From assembly GCA_019096065.1 (NCBI GenBank), contig JAGUCH010000004.1:7626001-7690000 (forward strand): 64,000 bases of DNA, written 5' to 3'. This document shows positions 32,290 to 43,457 of this stretch, one piece after another. The translations under genes were made by a program, and so were the position numbers. Under the pieces are notes generated by a model that worked only from the letters and a program-made list of their open reading frames with translations, was not told the origin of the DNA and made no database searches. Numbering within the stretch: the stretch's first letter is position 1; the number at the start of each line of letters is the position of its first letter. The stretch is from Paracyclopina nana (taxonomy: Eukaryota > Arthropoda > Copepoda > Cyclopoida > Cyclopettidae).

Positions 32290-34743
32290 ATGGCTTCATT
32301 GGGCGATGTTGTCATTTCTAGAGCCCTCAGACATTCTGCTTTGAGTCATAACTCTGCTCAAGAGGCAATCAGACCACTGTGGGATAACTTGACTGATTTC
32401 CTTCTCTATGCCTTAGTTCTTTTGGGTAATGTCTCTCAATACTTTAAAAAACATTCTAGAGTGAATTTCCTTTATTTTCAGGCTTGGTTGTGCTACCTAC
32501 TGCTTACTTGAATGGCACCCCACTGGCTTGTACATTGTGCAGACCAGGCATATGCCCAAATAATGGGAGCTTTGATTTCACCCTTCAAGATCCTGGATTT
32601 AGTTCAGAGTGGGTTAAGCTGTATTGCACTTATACGTCAGTCAATAGCTTTGTCATGTACTTCCCTTACTTGCTCTTAATCACTGCACTTGCTTTACTGC
32701 TCATCGAAAGGGCATTCAGTCACTTGTTTAAAACCAGCCAAAAATTGGACGCATTTTACAAGCTATTGGTGAACGAGTCAATTCTGGATAATGCCATGAC
32801 GACAATCACGAATGACAAGCATCAAGTGACTGGTGCCAAGTTTCTTGAGCTGCAGGATACAAAAATGGTGTATGAACTTGTCAACAGTTTCAGCCAGAGC
32901 TCAAGCTATTTTTACTTCTACCTTTTCAGGTAACCATTTGCATTTTTTGCTAGGCATTTGATTATTGCTGCCTTTTTTGGCACAAATGTCTGCTCAATTA
33001 CCCACACTTACTCAACTTCATGAATTCAATAGGGAATGCTGACAATGAGGCAGAAATCATTTCTTTTTTTATGACAATTGCCAGAAGAAAAATTGCTTTC
33101 CCTCCTCTTTTATTGGCCAAGTCAGTGTTAGGCTTTGACAAAGATTCTGGTAGAAGTGACATCTCCAGTTTGGTGGGTGACCAGAATGCCCTCAGCATGA
33201 GGCTCCACAGTCATGGTCATCTTTTTGTCAGAGCCATCCACAGTGGTTTCTCTGGACAGGGTGTCACCTTTCATTGTGCACATATTCTTGGTTTGCACAT
33301 CATTGCCCATAGCTTCAACCCACTCTTCATTGAGCTTGAAAGTCACCATTCTTCTGGCATTTCCCATGGTCCAGGAGCCATCACCATTATCTTTGATGTC
33401 CAACTCTTCCTAAAAAATAATCTGATAAATACAAAGTAATTGCTATTTTTCAGTTTTACAGTGGGCATTCCAGCTTCCACTTTGTCAATCATTTCCTGAG
33501 GAGCTCCCATGGCAGCCAGGAATTTATCAAAGTCAGTTGAGCTTTTATGCAGATAATGTCCACAAATTGCCATCTTTTTTTGAATTATTCTCTAGTTGGG
33601 TAAACTGTTCAAGTGGGCTAACAGCGCTGGACTGAAACCGGTTATGTCTCAATCAAAATGTACATGATAGCATTATGTCAAAAAAAGGAGTATCTGTGGC
33701 TACACTCAAACTGTTGTTGCATGATTCCGCAATGAAATGTCATTTATCAACTAGGTCCAATTTCATACACTGGGAAAAAATGTACCCTTCTCTTGTTGCA
33801 GGAGTGTGACTGAATTTTCAGTGTCTGGAGGCCTGTTTTTTTGGCTGTACCTTGTCGGTTTGCCTGCAATCGCAAAGGTTGATAGCATTTATTGCCCAAT
33901 CAGCCAAGAATACTTGTACCATTGCTCTGGACACCCTCAAAAATTTTACTTGTATGCCACTCATGTTGCGATTGCCATTCTTGGCCTTTACTACTTATGC
34001 TGCTCGTTCAACCTTTTATGGCTCATCATGCCACAATTTGGACGCCTGAATGGACTCATGCATCAATTTAGAAGTGAATTTCGCAAGGATCGCCAAGATC
34101 AGGTGGACAATCAGGACATATCTGACCAAGAGCTGCTTGGCGATTTGTTTGATGTGTACTACAACAACAAAGATTTGACTTTATTACTGGATCTATTGGC
34201 CAGTACTGCTGGAGTTGGCCCCTGTCTCAGGCTTTTGTGCCTCTTCGATAAAAGCCTCCGCAAAAAGGCTGAAGTGGCAAGGTTGCATGTGAATGTACGC
34301 CACAATGATAAGACAGACCAATTTGAGGCAGTGGTGAAGTTTGATGATCCACCTGGCATGAAGGCTCTATTTGGAAAAGTCCCAAAATGTCATTGCATCT
34401 TCACAATTGAGATTATTCCATCCATACCTTCGGTGAGACAACCTAATGCAAATTGTCCAAGCATGCTTAATTTTCAATTCTACAGGGATCAATCCATGCA
34501 CTCAAGTACAAGAGTGGGTTGGGCTCTTCCAAACTGCCAGCAAAGATGAACCTCAACTGCTCAGACATGGATTCAGACCTAGAGGATGAATTGGAAATGA
34601 TAAGCATTGATCCAGTGGGCAGACACATGGTCAAGTTCATCGACATTGATCCCACTGTCGAATACTCATTCCGAGTGTGCACTCTCCTCAATGGACAGGC
34701 CATTTCAAGGAGAAGCATTAGCCTAAGAAATGCCAGCATTTAA
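32290..34743 (+). CDS. Pannexin/LRRC8-like four-TM channel protein with FN3-like tail, copy B
   Basis: Exons 32290-32425, 32482-32929, 33802-34432, 34486-34743; 490 codons. Exons 2 and 3 are exactly as long as in copy A (448 and 631 nt), with the same intron phases. Differences are a 5-codon longer first exon and a shorter linker before the FN3-like tail. The loop 1 cysteines (ACTLCRPGIC) and the tail block DPTVEYSFRVCTLLNG are retained. The second intron is 872 bp against 152 bp in copy A because it contains an antisense FABP gene. Confidence 0.8.
33128..33573 (-). CDS. Fatty-acid-binding protein-like, nested antisense in an intron
   Basis: Exons 33573-33460 and 33409-33128; 131 codons, the standard FABP/CRABP length. 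Family members are cytosolic ten-strand beta-barrels that carry fatty acids or retinoids. Visible family features are the helix-turn-helix near residues 13-35 (DFDKFLAAMGAP...), the block DGSWTM...VTFKLNEEW, and a C-terminal TSTRIFVKA that supplies one of the ligand-binding basic residues. The intron position near residue 38 is earlier than the classical FABP site by comparison from memory. It lies entirely in intron 2 of channel copy B on the opposite strand. Confidence 0.88.
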
Positions 34744-34897
34744 CTTTAAACATCATCTTTTAATGTTAACTCTTTACTGGATGATAAAAAAAGTGGATGA
34801 TCATAACAAAAATCTTGGCCTTTCATATCAGAGGAAAGGCCCGCCTTTCACCAGCTCGATGAGACAAAGGAAACAATAATAATAATAATAATACAAA

Positions 34898-36520
34898 TCA
34901 CAGGTCAGCCTTGAGGCCGGCTATAGTAGCCTTCAGCATTTGGGCATGGGCCTTGGAATTTTTCAGCTCAAGCTCGGCCAGTTCAGTGAGGCTTTTTTGA
35001 AAGGCTGCCACTCGTCGAGCCCTCAGTGTCTTGAGCTCATCTCTGGCCAAATCAGAGATCTTTTCAAAGTTCTTGCAGGCTTCCTGTTGGGCGTTCTCTG
35101 CGGTCACCACGTCCTTGTTTTTAGCTCTCGCTTTCTCCAAGGCCTTGTTTGCAGACTCATAGGCATTCAGGCACCGGAGTCTTCTGAAGAGCAAATCTTT
35201 GGCAGCCGTCGTGTCTCGCATGTGGTATCGTAGAGTGTCCGACAGCTTGAGGTCTTGATCTGACGCAACACGACACTCAATGCGACGCATTTTCTCTAAT
35301 GTGTCAGCGGCCTTGGTTAAAAAGCTTGACAGGCTTTTACAATTGACTTCCCCATTCTGAAATCATTGAGGATAGTTAACTAAAATAGGCAATCAATACA
35401 AATCACTGGTCAGCCTTGAGGCCGGCAATAGTAGCCTTCAGTGTTTGGTCATGGGCCTTGCAATTTTTCAGCTCAAGCTCGGCCAGTTCAGTGAGGCTTT
35501 TTTGAAAGGCTGCCACTCAGCGAGCTCTCAGTGTCTTGAGCTCATCTCTGGCCAAATCAGAGACGCTTTCAAAGTTTACAAAGGCTGCTTGTCGTCCATT
35601 CTCTGAGGCCAAAACGGATGACTACGTACCTGATCGCCACCCCGATTGGCAGAGTCTAGAGAGGCAAGGTCACCGAAACCGGTGGAGATTTTGATGTAGT
35701 TCTCAGCCAGGGCCTTGTGCAAGACCACCATTTTGTCCGCTTTGTTCGTGCAGTCTCGCAAGTGGCTGAAGTACTCCAAAAGGAATCTGCGCTCGTTGTC
35801 GAAGAACTCATCGACATCCTTGAGCGTGCTGGAGAGGAGCAGCTCATCGCCGGACTTGTGCACCGAATTCAGCACACCCATGAGCTTCTCCTTCTTGTTC
35901 TTCCCCCGGACGTTGAGCTCCTTGTCGTACTCCAGGAAGATGGCCAAGTTCATGTCATTCCGGAAGACTGGATGCGAAGCCAACCTGAAACTCGTGAAAC
36001 TTCAAACGCTGGCCATTTCAAAGGTAGACATCCCCAATCGGGAATCGAAGCCAGACAAGCATTAGTCATCATCACCTGCATAAAAAGGTCTCATGCATGG
36101 CCACAGTCTTCTTGAAGGTGGCCAAATATTCCGCCTCGAGTTCCTGCTTCATTTTGTTGAACTCCTCCTTGGTCAAGTGTCCCTCAGCATCGCCAAGCTT
36201 GCGCAGCTTGTCCCTCGAGGCGTCGAAATCCGGCCTGAAATTCAAGCTTGTCAGAGGACAAGTGCAAGCCCAAGTTAAATTTGTCACCTTGGGGGCGGAG
36301 GAGGGATGATGTAGCCGCCGTATTCGGGGTTGTCCGAATAGGTGTCATGCAACCAGACAAACTCTTCGTACAGCCTCACCACGGAGAATTCGGCTTTGCC
36401 GAACTTCGGCATGGACGTGCGCGTGTGAACGGTGAACTTGACTTTGTCCACTTCACTCAGCGCGTCCGAAATGTCCACGGCCAAGAGCGAATCGCCATCC
36501 GTGAGATCCACATGATCCAT
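34898..36520 (-). CDS. SNX6: Sorting nexin of the SNX5/SNX6/SNX32 group
   Basis: Exons 36520-36288, 36234-36076, 35984-35630, 35356-34898; 401 codons (vertebrate SNX6 is ~406). The start ATG has a good context (ACCATGG). An N-terminal PX domain covers about residues 10-155 and includes the long helical insertion after a Pro-rich run (PPPPPRPDFDAS...[15 protein letters not shown]) that defines this group and binds cargo rather than phosphoinositide. A BAR domain covers about 185-400 ([13 protein letters not shown]...RRVAAF...LAELELK). In other animals the protein pairs with SNX1/2 to tubulate endosomes and retrieve receptors. It is convergent with channel copy B, 154 bp apart. An (AAT)n microsatellite follows the stop. 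Confidence 0.95.
35394..35618 (-). pseudogene. Partial copy of SNX exon 4 inside SNX intron 3
   Basis: This stretch matches 34888-35113 (the 3' end of the last SNX exon plus a few bases beyond the stop) closely over ~180 bp, then more loosely. In the exon frame a C-to-T change turns a CGA codon into TGA at 35517-35519, so it could not replace the real exon. It arose by tandem duplication of the gene's 3' end. Confidence 0.85.
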
Positions 36521-37172
36521 GGTGATGAAAAGCTGCAATCGCTCTGATTTCTGTAGCCCTCTTTTTGCAACACTCCGAGTGGAAACGCCCCAGGATGAGA
36601 TTTGCTGTTACCAGGATTTGTTGACGATTTTTCACAAGTGAGGCGGCGCGTCGAAAAAGTAGGACGCGACAGGAGAATTGAGGAGCCGAGTCAGGCTCTT
36701 TAAGGCGCGATATTCATAATTTATGTCAGTTAGGGCTTAAAATTGTGTCTCGCTTTTTTTATTTAGTTTTTTATTTTATTAGTGCTTCAAGTGACCTGAT
36801 TTACATGTGATTTTGAGTAAAATGGCTAAAATAGCTAATATTAGGTAGTTTTTGGTGAGTTTGTTGAAAGCAATTTAGCTAATTATTTAATGCACCAAAA
36901 TGCAAAAAAAGAGGCTAAATCTTCAAAAAAGTAATGAATGAAGCTTAAACAGTCTCATTTTAGCGCATAAACACTTTAATATTGTACTTTTGTAAAATGG
37001 TGGAAAATTAATTCACAAATTGCTCATTATACTAAATTTGTCCATTTCATAAGATGGAAATTTTAGAGAATTTAATTGCCTCATTTTTCACAGACAAACA
37101 TTTCAAATAAAAGTCCAGCTAGAAAGTGAGTTGATTCAATAAAGGGTTTATTCATAGGGTTGCATTGACATC
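36521..37172. other. Intergenic DNA between SNX and HADHB genes
   Basis: It carries the SNX promoter side (36,540-36,720, relatively GC-rich) and the HADHB 3' end. On the minus strand AATAAA (37147-37152) lies about 20 bp past the HADHB stop. Otherwise I see nothing. Confidence 0.5.
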
Positions 37173-38733
37173 TCAAATCTTGGCTCCGGGATACCGTTCA
37201 AGGATCATGCCCACGCCATGTCCTCCGGCAGCACAAGCTGCAATCAAGCCAAACTGACCATCCTCCTTGATCAGTCTGTTGGCAGTGTGCATGGCCAATC
37301 GCACCCCGGTGGCTCCAAAGGGATGACCAAGGCTGAGTGATCCTCCCCACAAGTTGATCTTCTCCATGGGCACATGGCCAACCTTGCCATTCCTGCCCAT
37401 GACATTTGTACAGAACCAGTCAGAGTCCATGGCCTTCAAGTTGGCCAGGATTTGGCCAGCGAAGGCCTCGTGGTACTCGAAAACGGAAATGTCAGAGAGC
37501 TGAAGGCCAGCCTTGGCCAAGACAGTGGGCGTGGCATAGGCGGGGCCCAGCAGGAGCTGCTCCTTGGGATCCTGGGCCACATAGACGAAATCTCTGAGAT
37601 AGGCCTTGGGCTGAAGGCCGAGCTGCTTGGCCTTTTCCTCGGTCATGATCAAGCAGGCTGACGCTCCATCGGTCAAGAAAGAAGCATTGGCAGCTGTGAT
37701 CGATCCGTGAGGCTTGATAAAAGCAGGCTTCAGCTTGGCCATCTGCTCCTTTGTCGAGGGTCGGATTCCGTTGTCCTTGTCCACAGTGCCAACCTTCTTG
37801 TTCACCATGACTGGCACGACGTCCGACAAGTTGCCAGCATCTTGAGCAGCCTTGGCCAACGCGTGTGACCTCATTGCAAACTCATCCTATGACCAATATA
37901 CATAGAAACTGGAATTGCGTTGAAAATTTGCTATGGGTACCTGTTCAATTCTGCTGACAGCAAAAGTGGCAGCGAGTCGATCAGCTGAATGGCCCATGGT
38001 CTCGTTGGAAGAGAATTCAGCAATGGCCGGCAATTCTGGGGTCAAGAAGGCTGGCCTCAATTTCATGACATGTCCTAGCGTTGCCAAAGGTGACTTCATT
38101 TTCGTGCTTGCCAACATCCACTGCCTCATTTTCCGGGAATGCCTGATTGGCACGTCAGACATGGTTTCCACCCCACCAGCAACACACACATCATACACAC
38201 CTTAAAAAATAGGCTATTTTCAATTAGAATTAAATAGAATTAAAATCCCCACCTTGGTTCATGTAGCCAAGACAAGTTGTTATGGCCTGGTTGGAGCTGA
38301 TACAAGCCATGGTCACTGTGTGCGCGGGGATTTTGTCCGAGAAACCGGCCTCGAGAGCAGCCTCACGGGTGACATTGGCGGTCTTGACCTCCTGGATGAC
38401 AGTGCCGCCGCAAATGTACTCGACAATGTTGGGGTCGATGCCAGTTTTGCGGAGCAGCCCAATGAAGGCTTCCCTTTGCAGGTCATGAGGCTGCAAATCC
38501 TAAAAGTAAACAAACTTGTTGACATTCGCTGAGAGCTAGAGAGGACATTTTGGTACTTTGAAATTTGTTGAGCTGAGTTGGAAAGGAGTGCGAACTCCGT
38601 CAATCAACACCATGTTTTTCTGGCCTTTGGTGGCCGCCACTGCCTTGGGCTGAGATGACAAGTTACGTAGGAGGACCGACGGCCTCGCCGCAGAGGTCAG
38701 AGAGGCGACCTTTCTCGTTGTTGCCAACATCAT
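37173..38733 (-). CDS. HADHB: Mitochondrial trifunctional enzyme beta subunit (3-ketoacyl-CoA thiolase)
   Basis: Exons 38733-38557, 38499-38253, 38200-37941, 37886-37173; 465 codons (human about 474). The product cleaves 3-ketoacyl-CoA to acetyl-CoA in long-chain fatty-acid beta-oxidation on the inner mitochondrial membrane. The first ~30 residues are basic and Ser/Ala/Leu-rich with no acids, a typical mitochondrial presequence. The catalytic Cys is in MACISSNQA, the His in EYHEAFAGQ, the thiolase 2 block is GHPFGATG, and the second Cys is in CAAGGHGVG. Two adjacent ATGs (38733 and 38730) are possible starts. The start is 440 bp from a divergently transcribed gene. Confidence 0.95.
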
Positions 38734-39173
38734 GCAAATGTGAAATCTTTCAAGTCGGAGTTTGACCTCGGCAAACACAAAAATCAGCTAAAATGGAAGA
38801 AATCTTATTGTAAACAAAACTATAGTAGATCGAAAATAGCCCTAATTCCAATTAGAAATTAGAAATCCATCTTACTTTTCGAAATTACATAACAAAAAAT
38901 ACGTGAATAATTACACATCATTTTTTCTGGACAATTATGATTTTCTAGTTTATTTATGCTAAGCAAAAATATTCAGATGAAAATCGAGATAAAGATGACA
39001 GAGCGCCTTAATTTTAGTAGCTCAAACACGTTACAGAAGAAAAAGTCGCCAAATGACAACATTCAAAATTCGGAGCGAAAGTTACAGTCTCAAATGAGAA
39101 GAAGTTTTACCTGCTTTCGTTCGCCGACCATTTCTGCATCAAAAAGTGGCAAATATTTAGAAATATAATAGAA
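38734..39173. other. Probable shared promoter region, HADHB and coiled-coil gene
   Basis: A 440-bp gap between two divergent starts. No recognisable core element; an upstream exon of either gene cannot be excluded. Confidence 0.45.
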
Positions 39174-40556
39174 ATGGCCGCTTTCAATGGAAATATGGCC
39201 ACAGTGACGCCGACGTTAAGAAACTCATTAGCTACGCCAGAATCTCGGCCAAGGGGAGCGGTCGCTGCTGTCACACCAACCTTGATGTTGTCTGAAGGAC
39301 CATTGACACCTTCCACGCCAAAATCAGGCCAATCTCGACTTCAACAGGAAGAATTCGAGTCGATGAAGTTGCAACTTTCGCATCTGTCAAAATTGGTCGA
39401 ATCCACGCTTTGCAAAGGCTCGTCAAGCTCAGAACAAGCTGAATATGAATTGGGCCAGCTTAGAGAAGCTCTTGCCCATTCAGAGGCTCGGTTTCAAGAG
39501 CAAAGTGGGCAATTTGTTCAAATGCAGCTGGAATATCAGCGAGAAATCGACTTGGCTCGGGCTGAGCTGAAAAAAGTCGAGGAGAAACTCGTAGCGGAGG
39601 AAATCCAGCGGAGAAAAGCGCAGAATGAGAGCAAAAAAATGGCCAACTTGCAGTCGTACTTGCAAAAGCTCCCCTCCATTGAGGAGTACGAGTCATTGAA
39701 AGATGACCTTGAGGAGCTGAAAGTGACTCATTCAACTTTGAATGATCAGTTGAAAACTACCAAAATGGATCTGGAGGAGAAGTCTGCCAAGTTGGTCCAA
39801 GCTGAAAAAGAGCTCGTTGCTGTCAAGCTGAAAAATGAGGATCTGGAGGCAAAGCTGGCCATTGAGCTGTCTACCCAAGCTGCCAAGCTGCATAGGAAAA
39901 ATGAAGCACTTTCCATGAACCAGCAAGACTTTGAAGCTGCGCTCGAGAAAAATGACAAACTCACGGAGGAGAACACCAAATTGAGGAAATATGTTGTGCT
40001 CACCAAGAAGCAGCATCAAAAGGAGATCTCGAGCATGACCAAGGATCTGGAGCAAGCCACGCTATCAGTCACGGAATTAAGCAGACAAGTGGACAATTTG
40101 ACGGATGTTGAAAAGTCCTTGACAGCCTCAAACAGTTTCCTAAGAGGACAAGTGGAAAAGGCGTATGGAGAGCTGGCGGATTTGCGCCAAAAAGTGGCCA
40201 TTTTCAGCAAGATCCAGACCAACTGCGAGTCATTGCAAAAGCAAAGGAGACAAGTGCTCAAGGATACTTCTGAGACTGTGGACGAATTCATGTCGTTGTC
40301 CAATGCCTGGCTGCAAATGATCAATGGGCAAGATCCAGACTTGTCATGCTTACTCGGGATTGATCCCTGCTCACCTGAGTCGATGAAACTTGACAGGCCA
40401 CGAGATGACATCATTGCTGAGGAGGACTTTATTAGAGACATTTCGGACCACGTGGGCCAACTAAGACTAAAAGTGCAAGAGCTACGAAACGTTCTCTCTG
40501 ATAAATATGCAGAAAATCTGGCGTCCAGTGCAGCAGTGAATTGTGTATACCAATAA
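39174..40556 (+). CDS. Coiled-coil protein, intronless
   Basis: A single 460-codon frame. The first ~60 residues are Ser/Thr/Pro-rich with several S/T-P sites (TPTLRNS, TPESRP, TPSTPKS) that could be kinase targets. Residues ~60-380 are rich in Glu, Lys, Leu and Gln with heptad spacing, so a long coiled coil is likely. A short C-terminal helical segment (FIRDISDHVGQLRLKVQELRN) follows. No domain with a named function is visible. A centrosomal, spindle or vesicle-tether role would fit the shape, but that is guesswork. The lack of introns contrasts with the genes around it. Confidence 0.85.
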   Translation: MAAFNGNMATVTPTLRNSLATPESRPRGAVAAVTPTLMLSEGPLTPSTPKSGQSRLQQEEFESMKLQLSHLSKLVESTLCKGSSSSEQAEYELGQLREALAHSEARFQEQSGQFVQMQLEYQREIDLARAELKKVEEKLVAEEIQRRKAQNESKKMANLQSYLQKLPSIEEYESLKDDLEELKVTHSTLNDQLKTTKMDLEEKSAKLVQAEKELVAVKLKNEDLEAKLAIELSTQAAKLHRKNEALSMNQQDFEAALEKNDKLTEENTKLRKYVVLTKKQHQKEISSMTKDLEQATLSVTELSRQVDNLTDVEKSLTASNSFLRGQVEKAYGELADLRQKVAIFSKIQTNCESLQKQRRQVLKDTSETVDEFMSLSNAWLQMINGQDPDLSCLLGIDPCSPESMKLDRPRDDIIAEEDFIRDISDHVGQLRLKVQELRNVLSDKYAENLASSAAVNCVYQ

Positions 40557-41254
40557 TTATTAACCTTGGGATCATTCAGGTAATTTTTTTCGATCCTTCT
40601 GCTAATTTTGTTAAAAATGAAGATTTTGTCAATTTCCATGTAAAAGTATTAATCCAAATCAATATAAATCATGTTATGAATGGAACTTTTAATAAAGAAA
40701 GAATAATTTATAACGCCTTATTTTCACAGTTTCAGTACAAAAAATTAAAAAAAATATTATATGATGCCGCTTTATATTTGTTCAATAAATCGTCAAAAAG
40801 TTGCTTATTGTGAGATGTTTTTCATTCAAAATGATTGATATTTAACAACAAATTTTACAAGCCTTAATTTTTAACAGTGAGTCGGTCAAAAATCTAAGTT
40901 CAGCCATTACATCATATTACATGTATGTTTTAAATTCAATTTGAAAAATAAATTAAACCTCTAAAGTTCAATTTATTATCTCATAAAAAGTCGGAAAAAT
41001 TCGTAGTATAAAAAACATTCATGACTTACTTTAAAATATTTTGAGATGTCTTAATTTCTTTCTTACTTTCTAACGAAAAGCCAAAAAAGTCATATTTAAT
41101 GACAAGGCACATAACTGTCAAAATTAACTGTGAGCTTGACTCACAATTTGGTCCATGTTCAACGTCACCAAAGAAAACTGAAAGAGCAGGAATCAAAACA
41201 ACAACTTCACAACAGTAGAAACAGGCATGAATTTCTCCTGACAGCTCAAGCAAA
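40557..41254. other. AT-rich intergenic DNA
   Basis: It holds the 3' flank of the coiled-coil gene (AATAAA near 40690 and 40785) and the DPAGT1 promoter. I see no gene or repeat. Confidence 0.5.
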
Positions 41255-42692
41255 ATGACTAGTTCAGGTAAGATTCTCAGTTTTTCGCTCATTTGCCTCA
41301 TTTAACAAGTTGTCCCCTCGTTTTTCAGAGCTTGAAGCCATGTGGCTGCCACTGCACTATTTGCTGGCAAGTTCATGTTTAGGCCTTTTGGCCACCTACT
41401 ATGTGATCCCAAGGTGTGCTCCAATGTTCCTCAAGGCCAACATTGGTGGCATTGACATGGGCAAGAGGGACAAGAGGCGCATTCCTGAATCTGGGGGAGT
41501 CATCACTGGTTGCATCTTCTTGATGATCACATTTGTGATGATTCCAGTCTGCTACCATCCCTACCTGTTCCACACCAAGGATGTCAGACAAGGCTTTCCA
41601 CATGCTGAATTTGTCCAATTGATTGCTGCTCTCCTGTCAATCACTTGCATGCTCCTTTTGGGCTTTGCTGATGATGTCCTGGATTTAAGGTTGGAAACCT
41701 AAACAATTGTCTGCCTACTTTATATCCATGTTCTTACATGTTTTACACTGTAGGTGGCGCCACAAGCTGCTGCTGCCATCTATGGCCTCTTTACCCTTAT
41801 TAATGGTGTATTATGTGTCCATGGACAAGACTGACATTGTTGTCCCATTAATCCTGAGGCCTCTTCTTGGCACAACAATTCAGCTTGGGATCCTGTACTA
41901 TGTTTACATGGGCATGTTGGCAGTTTTCTGCACCAATGCCATCAACATTCTGGCTGGCATCAATGGGCTGGAAGTGGGGCAAAGTGTCATCATTGCCATC
42001 TCAATCATGATTTTCAACCTGAGGGAGATCAATGGATTGCTAGGAGCTTATCACAGGTTTTCCCTGTTCTTTTTGGGACCTTATGTGGCCACCAGTTTGC
42101 CACTGTTATGGTACAACTGGTACCCATCCAGGGTCTTTCCTGGAGACACCTTCTGCTATTTCAGGTTAGTGCTTTATGTGATGAAATGAATCAAGTATTA
42201 AAAGTATTTCATTACAGTGGCATGACACTGGCTGTGGTGGCCATTTTGGGCCATTTTAGCAAAACTTTGTTGCTATTTTTCATTCCACAAGTGGCCAACT
42301 TCCTCTACTCTTTGCCACAGCTGTTCCACCAAGTGCCTTGTCCAAGACATCGATTGCCCAAGTACAATGAGAGCACAGACCTTCGCGAAATGAGCACAGT
42401 GACCTTCAAAGTCAGTGATATGAAGCCTTTGGGAAAACTGGCCTTAGCTCTCTTTGACAGCTTCAAATTGGTCAGCTTGAGGAGGTTCAAAAGGGTGGAA
42501 AACTCACAGCCTCAAGAGTTCATTGAGTGCAATAACTTGACATTGATCAACTTTGTGCTGCGAGTGTTTGGCCCTTTGCACGAGCAAACCTTGACAATTG
42601 TGATTTTGGCCCTACAAGTTTTGTGCAGTTGCTTGGCCTTTCTCATTCGATACCCTCTAGCAATGCTTTTTTACGGAGAAGTCATCGCATAA
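41255..42692 (+). CDS. DPAGT1: UDP-GlcNAc:dolichyl-phosphate GlcNAc-1-phosphotransferase
   Basis: Exons 41255-41267, 41329-41689, 41754-42164, 42218-42692; 419 codons (human 408). This is the first step of N-glycan precursor assembly: GlcNAc-1-P is moved from UDP-GlcNAc to dolichyl phosphate on the cytosolic face of the ER membrane. About ten hydrophobic spans are visible. Catalytic Asp-Asp lies in [14 protein letters not shown], the Asn-rich nucleotide-binding block is [16 protein letters not shown], and the C-terminal cytosolic loop has [10 protein letters not shown]. The first coding exon is only 13 nt (MTSS plus one base); its splice phase fits exactly, and an alternative start at the Met eight codons in (41340) exists. 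Confidence 0.95.
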
Positions 42693-43457
42693 TACACCAA
42701 TATTCACTCTTCTAAGAGCAAATTCAGTTCATTGATCTCATCAACTTCAAAATTAAATTACCAACTTGCAAAACTGGCACAAATCCACTTCCAAGCACAA
42801 AAGTTAATGTGGCGAAATTACTTGACATTGATGTTGTGTGCACAAAATTTGGCACTTGGAAATTATGATAAGGCCACATAAAAATTTTGGGCAGGAGCTT
42901 GAATTTACTCGACATCCTTTTAAAACTAGAGATGACGGTACCAAAATTCTTGTAAAAGTTTGATTTATGTGGCAACTTATCGAATGTGTTCAAATTGGTC
43001 TGCTTGAGAAGGTTCCAAAAGGTGGAAAACTCACAGCCTTGAGAGTTTATTGAGTGCAATAACCTGACATTGATCAACTTTGTGCTGCGAGTGTTTGGCC
43101 CACTGGTTGAGCAATCCTTGACAATTGTGATTTTGGCCCTACAAATGTTGCACATTTGCTTGGCCTTTCTTGTTCGACATCCTCTAGCAATGCTTTTTTA
43201 TAGATAAGTCATAGCATACGACACCAATATTCACTCTTCTTAGAGCAAAATTAGATCCTATCCTTGATCTCACTAACTTTCAAATTAATGTGGCCTAAGC
43301 TCCTAAGAACAAAAAATGTGGTGAAATAGCTTTACATAAAACTTGGCAATTGTGATAAGGCCACACAATATATTGTTCAGTTACTTGAATTTTCCTTAGA
43401 ATCTATAAAAAAAAACACAATGCCACAATGAATTTAAAAGTTTTCTTTATTTGGCAT
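42693..43457. other. Intergenic region with a partial DPAGT1 duplicate
   Basis: The duplicate is described separately. The remaining sequence carries the DPAGT1 3' flank and the end of the first trypsin gene (AATAAA on the minus strand at 43446-43451). Confidence 0.5.
42985..43300 (+). pseudogene. Broken partial copy of the DPAGT1 last exon and 3' flank
   Basis: The sequence parallels 42465-42750 closely, including bases beyond the stop codon, so it is a DNA-level tandem duplication of about 520 bp spacing. In the original frame it has TGA at 43040-43042 where the gene has CAA, and TAA near the C-terminus (TATAGATAAG for TACGGAGAAG). Confidence 0.88.

Noticed and set aside
34877..34893. (AAT)n microsatellite after the SNX gene
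   Set aside because: Only about five units; mentioned with the gene but too short to report alone.
39460..40055. Minus-strand frames (91-107 codons) opposite the coiled-coil gene
   Set aside because: Leu/Ser/Phe-rich complements of a Glu/Lys-rich heptad region, a known artefact of coiled-coil antisense strands.
42724..43155. 143-codon minus-strand frame
   Set aside because: Antisense to the broken DPAGT1 copy and its flank; no motif or splice support.
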